DNA of 64,000 bases from JALZUV01 sp963837025. GTDB lineage: Bacteria > Pseudomonadota > Alphaproteobacteria > Rickettsiales > JALZUV01. How positions within the stretch are numbered: position 1 is the first letter of the stretch; every line of letters begins with the position of its first letter. Below the pieces are notes generated by a model. That model had not been told where the DNA came from, did no database searches, and saw only the letters and a program-made list of their open reading frames with translations. A program made the position numbers and the translations under genes. This document shows positions 45,872 through 53,784 of the stretch, piece after piece. The DNA is taken from the NCBI GenBank assembly GCA_963837025.1, contig CAWILT010000001.1, forward strand, positions 186,001-250,000, read 5' to 3'.

Positions 45872-46432
45872 ATGAAACTTAACGAATTAAAAGATAATGA
45901 AGGCGCTAAAAAGAATCGTAAACGCGTAGGCCGCGGTATTGGTTCAGGCACAGGTAAAACAGCCGGTCGTGGCCATAAAGGTCAAAAATCACGTTCCGGT
46001 GTTGCCATTAAAGGGTTTGAAGGCGGTCAAATGCCGATTAACCGTCGTTTACCTAAGCGTGGTTTTACGAATGCAAATCGCGTTGAATATGCGACCGTTA
46101 ATACAGGCATGTTGCAAAAAGCTCTAGATGCGAAACGCTTTAGTGCTTCTGATAAAATCACCGAAGATTTTTTAGTTGAAAAAGGTTTAGCTCGCAAAAA
46201 TTCTAATGGCATTAAATTGCTTAATAAAGGCGAATTAACCGCGAAATTAACGATTGAAGTAACCAAAGCTTCAAAATCTGCTGAAGAAGCTGTTAAAAAA
46301 GCTGGTGGTTCCGTTTCTTTTCGTGAAGTAGCTAAAAAAGTGACTGAGAAGAAAGAAGCCAAATCGGATTCAAAATCTTCGGTAGCTAAAAAAGATTCAC
46401 CAAAAGCTGAAACTGAGAAAAAAGACGCTTAG
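45872..46432 (+). CDS. rplO: 50S ribosomal protein L15 with charged C-terminal tail
   Basis: I take ATG 45872 (MKLNELKDNEGAKKNRKRVG) as the start; 45842 and 45869 are in-frame alternatives. GRGHKGQKSRSG and GFEGGQMPINRRLPKRGF are family blocks. After the normal end at about residue 152 a 30-residue Lys/Glu/Ser tail follows (ending AETEKKDA). A terminator follows 22 bases downstream. Confidence 0.95.
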   Translation: MKLNELKDNEGAKKNRKRVGRGIGSGTGKTAGRGHKGQKSRSGVAIKGFEGGQMPINRRLPKRGFTNANRVEYATVNTGMLQKALDAKRFSASDKITEDFLVEKGLARKNSNGIKLLNKGELTAKLTIEVTKASKSAEEAVKKAGGSVSFREVAKKVTEKKEAKSDSKSSVAKKDSPKAETEKKDA

Positions 46433-46454
46433 TCAAATTTTAAAGTAATGTTGA

Positions 46455-46487
46455 AAATGCCGCTTTCATTGAAGCGGCATTTTTTTA
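46455..46487 (+). terminator. Rho-independent terminator after rplO
   Basis: AAATGCCGCTT at 46455-46465 pairs with AAGCGGCATTT at 46472-46482, followed by T residues. It separates the spc ribosomal genes from secY. Confidence 0.85.
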
Positions 46488-46520
46488 TGTTCAAACATCA
46501 AAGTTTTAGGTTCACATTCA

Positions 46521-46555
46521 TTAGTTTTAGCGATAGAACCTATCGCTAAAACTAA
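46521..46555 (+). promoter_or_regulatory. Perfect 16-bp hairpin in the secY leader
   Basis: TTAGTTTTAGCGATAG at 46521-46536 and its exact complement at 46540-46555 enclose a 3-base loop (AAC). It ends 23 bases before the secY ATG. There is no T tract behind it and the stem is AT-rich, so it does not look like an intrinsic terminator. A protein or RNA-level control element for secY is one reading. Confidence 0.7.
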
Positions 46556-46578
46556 CAAACAATAAGTGGTACACACCC

Positions 46579-47940
46579 ATGGCAACAACTGCTGAAAAAT
46601 TAGCTGCTAACTTAGATATGGGCGTTTTTGCTCGTGCAACCGAATTAAAGCAGCGATTATTATTCGTGCTTGGGGCGCTCATTATTGCACGTGTTGGATC
46701 ATTTATTCCCATTCCTGGTATTGATCCATTTATTTTGAAAGAGATTTTTGAGCAGCAATCAAGCGGCGTGCTTGGTATGTTTAACGTGTTTTCAGGGGGT
46801 GCATTAGGTCGTATGACGATTTTTGCATTAACCATTATGCCTTACATCTCAGCATCCATTATCCTCCAATTGCTCACCGTAGCTTCGCCGCATTTAGCCG
46901 CACTAAAGAAAGAAGGTGAGGCGGGTAAACGCAAAATTAACCAATATACGCGCTATGGAACCGTAGCTTTAGCGATTCTTCAAGGCTTTGGTATCGCTGT
47001 CGGTCTAGAGGGCATGACAGGCGGAACCGGTGCTTCAGCGGTGATTGATCCCGGCTTATTCTTCCGTTTCACAGCTACTGCAACGTTAGTTGGCGGTACC
47101 ATGTTTTTAGTTTGGTTGGGCGAGCAAATCACCTCGCGCGGTATTGGTAATGGTATTTCGTTGATCATTACTGTAGGTATTATTGCCGAATTTCCTTCTG
47201 CATTTGCACAAATGTTTGAAATGGGTCGCAGAGGCGTTATATCAACCGAAGCACTAATTTTGCTATTTCTTGGTCTTATCGGGATTTTTGCTTTTATCGT
47301 GTTTATGGAACGTGCTCAGCGCCGCGTGGTGATTCAGCACCCAAAGCGCCAAATGGGCAATAAAATGTTTCAGGGCGAGAATTCGCATTTACCCATTAAA
47401 TTAAATATGTCGGGTGTGATTCCACCTATCTTCGCGAGTTCAATATTATTATTTCCGCTTACAATTGCCGGGTTTAATAGTGGCCCCGACTCATCAGAAT
47501 GGCTAACTGTTGCCACATCCTATTTGCAGCATGGTTCGCCGCTATACGTAGCACTTTATGGTGGAATAGTAATTTTCTTTGCATTTTTCTACACTGCGGT
47601 TGTATTTAATGTTGATGATACGGCAGATAATTTGAAAAAACAGGGTGCTTATATTCCGGGTTATCGTCCTGGCCAGCAAACCGCGAAATATTTAGATTAT
47701 ATCACCACGCGCATTACCGTGGTTGGCGCGCTGTATCTCGCCTTTATCTGCGTTATACCCGAAATTGTGATATCAAAATATTCCTTACCATTATTTTTAG
47801 GTGGAACAAGTTTGCTCATCACCGTAAATGTAATCCTTGATTTTGTAGGACAAATACAGTCCCATCTATTTGCCCATCAATATGAAGGCCTTATCAAGCA
47901 AGCAAAATTGCGAGGCAAGGGCAAAAAAGGAAAGCGTTAA
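46579..47940 (+). CDS. secY: Protein translocase subunit SecY
   Basis: The channel of the Sec translocon, 453 residues, with ten hydrophobic segments. Family blocks: IPIPGIDP (first periplasmic loop), IFALTIMPYISASIILQLL, GNGISLIITVGI and IPGYRPGQQTAKYLDYITTRIT. An unusually clear terminator and a hairpin lie between it and rplO, suggesting separate expression. adk follows after 3 bases. Confidence 0.97.
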   Translation: MATTAEKLAANLDMGVFARATELKQRLLFVLGALIIARVGSFIPIPGIDPFILKEIFEQQSSGVLGMFNVFSGGALGRMTIFALTIMPYISASIILQLLTVASPHLAALKKEGEAGKRKINQYTRYGTVALAILQGFGIAVGLEGMTGGTGASAVIDPGLFFRFTATATLVGGTMFLVWLGEQITSRGIGNGISLIITVGIIAEFPSAFAQMFEMGRRGVISTEALILLFLGLIGIFAFIVFMERAQRRVVIQHPKRQMGNKMFQGENSHLPIKLNMSGVIPPIFASSILLFPLTIAGFNSGPDSSEWLTVATSYLQHGSPLYVALYGGIVIFFAFFYTAVVFNVDDTADNLKKQGAYIPGYRPGQQTAKYLDYITTRITVVGALYLAFICVIPEIVISKYSLPLFLGGTSLLITVNVILDFVGQIQSHLFAHQYEGLIKQAKLRGKGKKGKR

Positions 47941-47943
47941 AGC

Positions 47944-48600
47944 ATGATTCTTATTTTGTTAGGCCCACCAGGGGCAGGCAAGGGCACACAAGCCGATGTT
48001 ATTAAACACCATTTAAATGTGCCCAAGCTTTCTACAGGCGATATGCTACGTGAAACCGTTGCTGAAGGCTCATCCTTAGGCAAAAAGTTGCAAGCGGTGA
48101 TGAGTGCTGGTCAGCTCGTATCTGATGATATTATGATTGAGATGATTGATGAGCGCATTAAGGCCGCCGATTGCCAAAATGGATTTATCTTAGATGGTTT
48201 TCCGCGCACGTTGGGGCAGGCGCAGGCATTAGAAGCTTTGTTTAAAAAGAAAAAACTAAAATTAAATTTAGTGTTGGAGCTTAAGGTTGATGAAACTGCG
48301 TTAGTGGAGCGTATCTCAGGACGTTTTGCATGCTCAGATTGTGGCGCCGGATATCATGATAGCTTTAAAATGCCGCTTAAAGCAGATAAATGCGATATAT
48401 GTGGCGCTACTGAGTTTAGTCGTCGCAAAGATGATAATGCGCAAACGGTTGCTGCGCGTCTGGAGGCTTATGCCGACATGACAGAGCCGTTATTGCCATT
48501 TTATAAAAAGATGAACGTGTTAACTCAGGTGGATGCCATGCAGCCTATTGAGGATGTGACCAGCGCCATAATTTCAATTCTACAATCCTCGCAAACTTAA
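47944..48600 (+). CDS. adk: Adenylate kinase
   Basis: Interconverts ATP + AMP and 2 ADP. P-loop LLGPPGAGKGTQA, DGFPRTLGQAQAL, and a long lid with four cysteines (FACSDCGAGYHD and DKCDICGA) that would bind zinc, a feature found in some Gram-negative and most Gram-positive forms. Length 218. Confidence 0.96.
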   Translation: MILILLGPPGAGKGTQADVIKHHLNVPKLSTGDMLRETVAEGSSLGKKLQAVMSAGQLVSDDIMIEMIDERIKAADCQNGFILDGFPRTLGQAQALEALFKKKKLKLNLVLELKVDETALVERISGRFACSDCGAGYHDSFKMPLKADKCDICGATEFSRRKDDNAQTVAARLEAYADMTEPLLPFYKKMNVLTQVDAMQPIEDVTSAIISILQSSQT

Positions 48601-48645
48601 ATGCCGCAACAGCCAGCAAAAGTGTGATTTAAGCTGAATTAGCCG

Positions 48646-48673
48646 TTGACAGCGTCGAGATAGTTTCTATGAT
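48646..48673 (+). promoter_or_regulatory. Strong sigma-70 promoter upstream of rpsM
   Basis: TTGACA at 48646-48651 and TATGAT at 48668-48673 with a 16-base spacer, about 50 bases before the rpsM ATG. It would let the alpha operon (rpsM-rpsK-rpoA-rplQ) be transcribed independently of secY-adk. Confidence 0.75.
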
Positions 48674-48726
48674 GCGCGCTCCCTGTGGCTGGAAGAGGCC
48701 CGAGAAACATTAATTTTGGAGAGATT

Positions 48727-49095
48727 ATGCCCCGTATTTCCGGTGTGAATATTCCTGATAATAAGCGTGGCATTGTGTCCTTGACTTATATTCATGGAAT
48801 TGGATCAAAATTTGCGCGTGATATTCTAGCGAAAGTTGGAATTGATGAAAGTAAGCGCCTAAAAGATTATACTGATGATGAGCTTATCAAGGTTCGTGAA
48901 GCAATTGATGCGGATTATACCGTTGAAGGTGATTTGCGTCGTGAAGTAAGCATGAATATTAAGCGTTTGATGGATTTAGGCTGCTACCGTGGCTTGCGCC
49001 ATCGTCGCCGTTTGCCTGTACGTGGACAACGTACGCATACCAATGCGCGCACGCGTAAAGGTAAAGCAGTGGCAATCGCCGGTAAGAAAAAATAG
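48727..49095 (+). CDS. rpsM: 30S ribosomal protein S13
   Basis: Start at ATG 48727 (MPRISGVNIPDNKRGIVSLT), 122 residues; the open frame back to a GTG at 48685 is leader. GCYRGLRHRRRLPVRGQRT and TNARTRKGK end are diagnostic. No rpmJ gene sits between adk and rpsM. Confidence 0.97.
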   Translation: MPRISGVNIPDNKRGIVSLTYIHGIGSKFARDILAKVGIDESKRLKDYTDDELIKVREAIDADYTVEGDLRREVSMNIKRLMDLGCYRGLRHRRRLPVRGQRTHTNARTRKGKAVAIAGKKK

Positions 49096-49104
49096 GGATT
49101 AAGC

Positions 49105-49488
49105 ATGGCAAAAGCACCAGTAAAACGTAAAGCGAAAAAGAATATTCCGGAAGGAAAAGCTTTTATCGTTGCGACATTTAACAACACTATCATCACGATG
49201 ACGGATAAAGGTGGAAATACCTTGGCATGGTCATCTGCTGGCCATAAAGGCTTTAAAGGCTCGCGTAAATCAACTCCATTTGCGGCGCAAATGGCGGCTG
49301 ATGATGCGGCTAAAAAAGCAATGGAACACGGCGTTCAAACAATCGAAGTTATTGTTACAGGCCCAGGTAGCGGACGCGAATCTGCTTTACGTGCTTTGCA
49401 AGCGGCCGGTTTGAATGTGACATCAATTAAAGATGTAACCCCTATTCCACATAATGGTTGCCGCCCTAAAAAGCGTCGTCGCGTTTAA
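49105..49488 (+). CDS. rpsK: 30S ribosomal protein S11
   Basis: Intact, 127 residues: FNNTIITMTDKGGNTLAWSS, GPGSGRESALRALQAAGLNV and the basic end GCRPKKRRRV. Confidence 0.97.
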   Translation: MAKAPVKRKAKKNIPEGKAFIVATFNNTIITMTDKGGNTLAWSSAGHKGFKGSRKSTPFAAQMAADDAAKKAMEHGVQTIEVIVTGPGSGRESALRALQAAGLNVTSIKDVTPIPHNGCRPKKRRRV

Positions 49489-49548
49489 TTTACGAAATTC
49501 AGCGCACAGTAAAATACGCGTGCGCTACAACTTACGGAGTTTATCTCA

Positions 49549-50574
49549 ATGTCTGCTCTTTTAAATAAAAACTGGCAAGATCTTATTAAGCCAACCACTA
49601 TTGACGTGAATGCTAAAGACAAATCACTCAGCCGCGCTGATGTGGTTGCTGAGCCACTAGAGCGTGGCTTTGGCTACACTTTAGGCAATGCTTTGCGTCG
49701 CATTTTACTTTCTAGCCTTCAAGGCGCTGCGGTAACGTCGATTAAAATTGAAGGTGTGTTGCATGAATTTTCATCTATCGAAGGTGTGCGCGAAGATGTA
49801 ACGCATATCATTCTTAATATTAAAGATTTGCGTATTAAAGGCCAAGAGCCTGAACGTCGCAAACTTACCCTCAAGGCTAAAGGCCCGGGTGAAGTAACGG
49901 CAGCGCAAATCGAATGCCCTGGCGATATTGAAATTGTAAATAAAGACCTCGTTATCTGTACATTGGATAAAGATGGCCAAATTAACATGGAGCTTATTGT
50001 TGAAGTAGGTAGCGGTTACGTTCGCGCTGCGGATAACAAGCAACAGGATGCACCTATTGGCATGATTCCGATTGATGCACTTTTCAGCCCGGTACGTAAG
50101 GTATCATACAAAGTTGATAATGCTCGTGTAGGTCAACGTACCGATTATGATAAATTGACGATTTCGGTTGAAACAGATGGTTCAATCAGCGCGGAAGATG
50201 CGGTAGCACTTTCAGCTCGTATCATGCAAGATCAAGTGCGTCTCTTCATTAATTTTGAAGATACGCCAATGCCCGAAGCTAAAGAAGATGATAATGCGCT
50301 GCCATTTAGCCCATATTTACTGAAAAAGGTTGATGAACTTGAGCTTTCTGTGCGTTCTGCAAATTGCTTGAAAAACGATAATATCGTTTATATTGGCGAC
50401 CTTGTTCAAAAATCAGAATCTGAAATGCTTAAAACTCCAAACTTTGGTCGTAAGTCATTGAATGAGATTAAAGATGTTCTGGGTAACATGGGTTTAAAAT
50501 TTGGTATGGATGTTGCTGAATGGCCACCAGAATCAATTGAAGACTTAGCACGCAAATATGAAGAGCCTTACTAG
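49549..50574 (+). CDS. rpoA: DNA-directed RNA polymerase subunit alpha
   Basis: Length 341. N-terminal assembly domain (PLERGFGYTLGNALRRILLS) and C-terminal DNA-binding domain (LELSVRSANCLKNDNIVYIG and KTPNFGRKSLNEIKDVLGN) are complete. Confidence 0.97.
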   Translation: MSALLNKNWQDLIKPTTIDVNAKDKSLSRADVVAEPLERGFGYTLGNALRRILLSSLQGAAVTSIKIEGVLHEFSSIEGVREDVTHIILNIKDLRIKGQEPERRKLTLKAKGPGEVTAAQIECPGDIEIVNKDLVICTLDKDGQINMELIVEVGSGYVRAADNKQQDAPIGMIPIDALFSPVRKVSYKVDNARVGQRTDYDKLTISVETDGSISAEDAVALSARIMQDQVRLFINFEDTPMPEAKEDDNALPFSPYLLKKVDELELSVRSANCLKNDNIVYIGDLVQKSESEMLKTPNFGRKSLNEIKDVLGNMGLKFGMDVAEWPPESIEDLARKYEEPY

Positions 50575-50599
50575 GTTTTAGGAAATTAGGAGATAAACC

Positions 50600-51058
50600 A
50601 TGAAACATCGCATGAAAGGACGCAAGCTTAACCGCACGTCAACGCACCGTAAGGCGCTTTGGACCAATATGGCTTCGTCACTCATCAAGCATGAGCAAAT
50701 TAAAACCACTTTGCCTAAAGCAAAAGAGCTTAAGCCGATTGTTGAAAAGCTAATTACACTGGGTAAAAAGGGTGAGTTAAGCCATCGTCGTCAGGCTTTG
50801 TCGCAATTAGCGGATAAAGACATGGCCGCTAAACTGTTTGATGTGTTAGCGGAACGCTATAAAGATCGTCAAGGCGGTTATGTGCGTGTGCTTAAAGCAG
50901 GTTTTCGCTATGGTGATAATGCGCCAATGGCAATTATTGAGCTCGTTGACCGTGATGAATCCGCAAAAGGCCAAGACTCTGGACCTGTTGAGTTTATGAA
51001 TGATGACGAACCAGTTGAAGCACCAGAAGCGCCAGAGAAAAAAGCGGCTACTGCTTAA
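50600..51058 (+). CDS. rplQ: 50S ribosomal protein L17 with acidic tail
   Basis: Core MKHRMKGRKLNRTSTHRKAL with TTLPKAKELKPIVEKLITLG; the core ends at about residue 120 and an acidic/Pro/Ala tail of about 30 residues follows. Last gene of the alpha operon. Confidence 0.97.
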   Translation: MKHRMKGRKLNRTSTHRKALWTNMASSLIKHEQIKTTLPKAKELKPIVEKLITLGKKGELSHRRQALSQLADKDMAAKLFDVLAERYKDRQGGYVRVLKAGFRYGDNAPMAIIELVDRDESAKGQDSGPVEFMNDDEPVEAPEAPEKKAATA

Positions 51059-51073
51059 TTGATTTTTGAATAC

Positions 51074-51106
51074 AAAAAAGGCTGTCCAGTAGGGCGGCCT
51101 TTTTTA
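51074..51106 (+). terminator. Terminator of the alpha operon
   Basis: AAAAAAGGCTGTCC and GGGCGGCCTTTTTT form an imperfect stem around AGTA, with a T run, 15 bases after rplQ. Confidence 0.85.
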
Positions 51107-51178
51107 TTGGCCAAATAAAAATTAAATGTCATCAAACTGTAACGTGATTTTTATCTAAAGCTTTGCTAATTTAACCCT

Positions 51179-52393
51179 ATGAACACATCCTTACAAACCC
51201 CCTCCATCCTCCAGCCATTTGCAAACTCATTTGCGGGCTTATTGAAACAACTATCACGTGTGAATGAAATTGCTGCACTTGATGCTTATCAAAGCGATAT
51301 CGTGCCGCATTCGGTTGAGAAAATTGCTGAACAGCGATTCAATGAGCTTTTGGATGGTAGTAGCCGTAAGTTATACGAAGATGAATTGCGTGCAGCACAT
51401 CCTAATGCGTTTATTGAGGGAGTAGAGGGCACTCCTGCCGCGGTTTGGCAGCTTGCTGCAGATGGAACGGCTAAATTAACGCAGGCATTGGCGGCCATGG
51501 ATTATGCCGCAGTTACAAAATTTGTTAATTCCCAAGGTATTGACTTAACAGCGAACAATTTAAGCGAACAGCTCGCGCCAAAAGTGACCGAATGGTTAGT
51601 GAATCCTGAACCGGCTTTAGCGCAAGCACAATTGGCAGGCACTGTAGGCACCGTTATCGTAGCAAAAGAGGGCTTAGAAAAAACCATTCCTACCGCTGCT
51701 GTAAAATTACCTGATGATGAAGCTGAAATCATGCGCAAAACAGCCGCGCCTGAAAATCCTACTGTTGTCGCAACTCCAGCACTTGAAAACCAAGAAAAGA
51801 AAGAGATACATAAACATGATTTGCAAGATTCTGTTGTTAGGTTGGTTTCTACATTACTCACTGCCGCGCGTGGCGTTGAAACAAGCATAAATCGCGAAGA
51901 AGCCGCGGAGCTAATTAACACGTATAAATCGGAAACTGAAAACCATCTAGCAGTATTTGATAAACATTCTGATGTGCATTATACTCATGATTTGATGCGC
52001 ATTGCCGATGATTTTGATAAGCACAAATCTAAAAACAAACCCAATTTAATTATTGCTGCTGTTCTTGCTCATAAAAAAGCTGAAGGTGCAGAAATTACAT
52101 TTGATCAAGCTAAAGAGGCGCTCCCGCGTCTTGAAAAACAAGATATGGTGGCCTTGTTAAAGCATGGCTTTAACACATCACCAGAATATTTAAATGGTTT
52201 AGCAAAAGTTTCCAAACATCTTGAACATGAAAAACAAGCGCAACATGATGCTAAACCGCTTATTGCTGAACCTAAGAAATTATCGTTTACGGACAAACTG
52301 CCTAACCTATCTAAAAATGGATTTGTTGGGCATGAGGAAGATAAAAAAGAAAAAGCAAAAACTGCTGATCATAGCGCTGCCATGGGTGCATAA
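51179..52393 (+). CDS. Hypothetical protein, 404 residues
   Basis: A hydrophilic, mostly helical protein with no signal peptide or membrane segment. Residues 1-170 look like one helical domain (NEIAALDAYQSDIVPHSVEK), 170-215 are Pro/Ala/Thr-rich linker, and 215-330 form a second helical domain (DSVVRLVSTLLTAARGVETS, HYTHDLMRIADDFDKH). The Lys/His-rich end is likely disordered. I recognise no family. It lies between the alpha operon and the DegS-like protease on the same strand. Confidence 0.7.
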   Translation: MNTSLQTPSILQPFANSFAGLLKQLSRVNEIAALDAYQSDIVPHSVEKIAEQRFNELLDGSSRKLYEDELRAAHPNAFIEGVEGTPAAVWQLAADGTAKLTQALAAMDYAAVTKFVNSQGIDLTANNLSEQLAPKVTEWLVNPEPALAQAQLAGTVGTVIVAKEGLEKTIPTAAVKLPDDEAEIMRKTAAPENPTVVATPALENQEKKEIHKHDLQDSVVRLVSTLLTAARGVETSINREEAAELINTYKSETENHLAVFDKHSDVHYTHDLMRIADDFDKHKSKNKPNLIIAAVLAHKKAEGAEITFDQAKEALPRLEKQDMVALLKHGFNTSPEYLNGLAKVSKHLEHEKQAQHDAKPLIAEPKKLSFTDKLPNLSKNGFVGHEEDKKEKAKTADHSAAMGA

Positions 52394-52430
52394 CACTTCT
52401 CTTTTATAACTAAGGTATTATAAGAGCGTT

Positions 52431-53222
52431 ATGCGCATCCTGTTATTTATTATATTTATTAGCTTATCTGCGCCTAGCTGGGCACAAAAACTTGTGCCCG
52501 CTACGCCTATGCAAATGCAGCTATCATTTTCACCTGTCGTTAAAAAAGCCGCGCCAGCAGTGGTTAATATTTATACCAAACGCCGCGTTCAAGTGCGATC
52601 ACCGCTCGCTCAACTCTACAGTGACCCAGTGTTTCACAGGTTTTTTGAAGGGCATCCCTTACAAAATCAGCTTAGCCAAGAGCGTATCGTTCAATCGTTG
52701 GGATCAGGCGTTATTGTACATCCCGATGGCATAATTGTTTCTTCCAGTCATGTCGTTGCCGAAAGCGATGAAATTATTGCTGTTTTAAATGATAAGCGTG
52801 AATTTCCAGCGCGTATAGTGGCACTTGATAAAGGCACCGATCTCGCCATTTTAATGATTGATACCAATGGTGGTAAATTGCCATTTTTGCCGCTTGCCAT
52901 ATCGCAATCACTTGAAGTAGGCGATTTAGTATTGGCTATTGGTAATCCATTTGGTGTGGGGCAAACGGTAACGAGTGGTATTGTATCAGCACTCGCTCGC
53001 GGAGTAGGCGACTTTTCCCGCAAAATTCCGCAATCACAGGCATTTATTCAAACGGATGCTGCAATCAACCCTGGTAATTCAGGTGGGGCTTTAGTGGATA
53101 TGCAAGGAAGATTAATAGGCATTAATGCGGCTATATTCTCACAAAGCGGCGGCAGTCAAGGTATTGGTTTTGCAGTACCTTCTGATGTTTTAAAGGCTAT
53201 GCTCGCACAGTTTAATTTGTAG
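52431..53222 (+). CDS. DegS/HtrA-like trypsin-fold serine protease lacking a PDZ domain
   Basis: The exported protease has a signal sequence (residues 1-18, ending SAPSWA) and a complete catalytic triad: His107 in SSSHVVAES, Asp137 in KGTDLAILM and Ser217 in NPGNSGGALVD. LVLAIGNPFGVGQTVTSGIV is the family's loop region. The protein stops at residue 263, straight after GIGFAVPSDVLKAML, where DegS and DegP relatives continue into PDZ. Without PDZ it cannot be switched by peptide binding in the known way. The next genes are an anchored acidic protein and rarA. Confidence 0.9.
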   Translation: MRILLFIIFISLSAPSWAQKLVPATPMQMQLSFSPVVKKAAPAVVNIYTKRRVQVRSPLAQLYSDPVFHRFFEGHPLQNQLSQERIVQSLGSGVIVHPDGIIVSSSHVVAESDEIIAVLNDKREFPARIVALDKGTDLAILMIDTNGGKLPFLPLAISQSLEVGDLVLAIGNPFGVGQTVTSGIVSALARGVGDFSRKIPQSQAFIQTDAAINPGNSGGALVDMQGRLIGINAAIFSQSGGSQGIGFAVPSDVLKAMLAQFNL

Positions 53223-53401
53223 CATTAATGCATTCTTTATATCGAGAGTCTTTATTCCAATAGCCTGTTAACTTATAAATGAAGATTATCGTTTCAATTA
53301 CAAATAATTAAGCTATAAGGCGTTATCTCACTCAATAAGGATAAAGCATTTTATTTTAGTTATTGGTTTGAAAAGAAACAAAAATTTATAGGAATATTAT
53401 T

Positions 53402-53707
53402 ATGAAATCATCTACCACTATGGCAATCGTACTTGCAGTTGTTGTTGTAATTGCAGCCGTTTTACTTTTAGATTTTCGCGTAACGGATGAAGGTGCTTTA
53501 CCTAACGTTGAAGTTACTGGCGGCGAAATGCCTGAAGCTGAGCTTCGCGGTCCTGATATTGATGTTACAACTGAAACCCGTGAAGTTGAAGTACCAACGG
53601 ATATTAACGTTGAAACTGAAACTGAAACTTATGAAGTACCAACCGATATTGATGTTGAGCTTCCCGAAGATAGAGAAACAGAAGTTGAAGTTGAAGTGAC
53701 TGAATAG
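53402..53707 (+). CDS. Membrane-anchored acidic repeat protein, 101 residues
   Basis: One N-terminal membrane segment (about residues 7-25) is followed by an acidic exported tail built of loose repeats: REVEVPTDINVETET, YEVPTDIDVELPED and TEVEVEVTE. Proteins of this make-up (TEVEVP tails) occur in other alphaproteobacteria as uncharacterised proteins, as I recall. The repeats are visible at the DNA level too (GAAGTACCAAC at two places). It is a single-gene unit with its own terminator. Confidence 0.75.
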   Translation: MKSSTTMAIVLAVVVVIAAVLLLDFRVTDEGALPNVEVTGGEMPEAELRGPDIDVTTETREVEVPTDINVETETETYEVPTDIDVELPEDRETEVEVEVTE

Positions 53708-53722
53708 TTCTTATACTTTCTT

Positions 53723-53759
53723 AAAAGGCCAGATTAGTTATCTAATCTGGCCTTTTTTT
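53723..53759. terminator. Rho-independent terminator
   Basis: GGCCAGATTAG at 53727-53737 pairs perfectly with CTAATCTGGCC at 53742-53752 around a TTAT loop, followed by seven T residues. Confidence 0.93.
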
Positions 53760-53784
53760 ATGAAAGAAAATAGCTTAATTTAAA

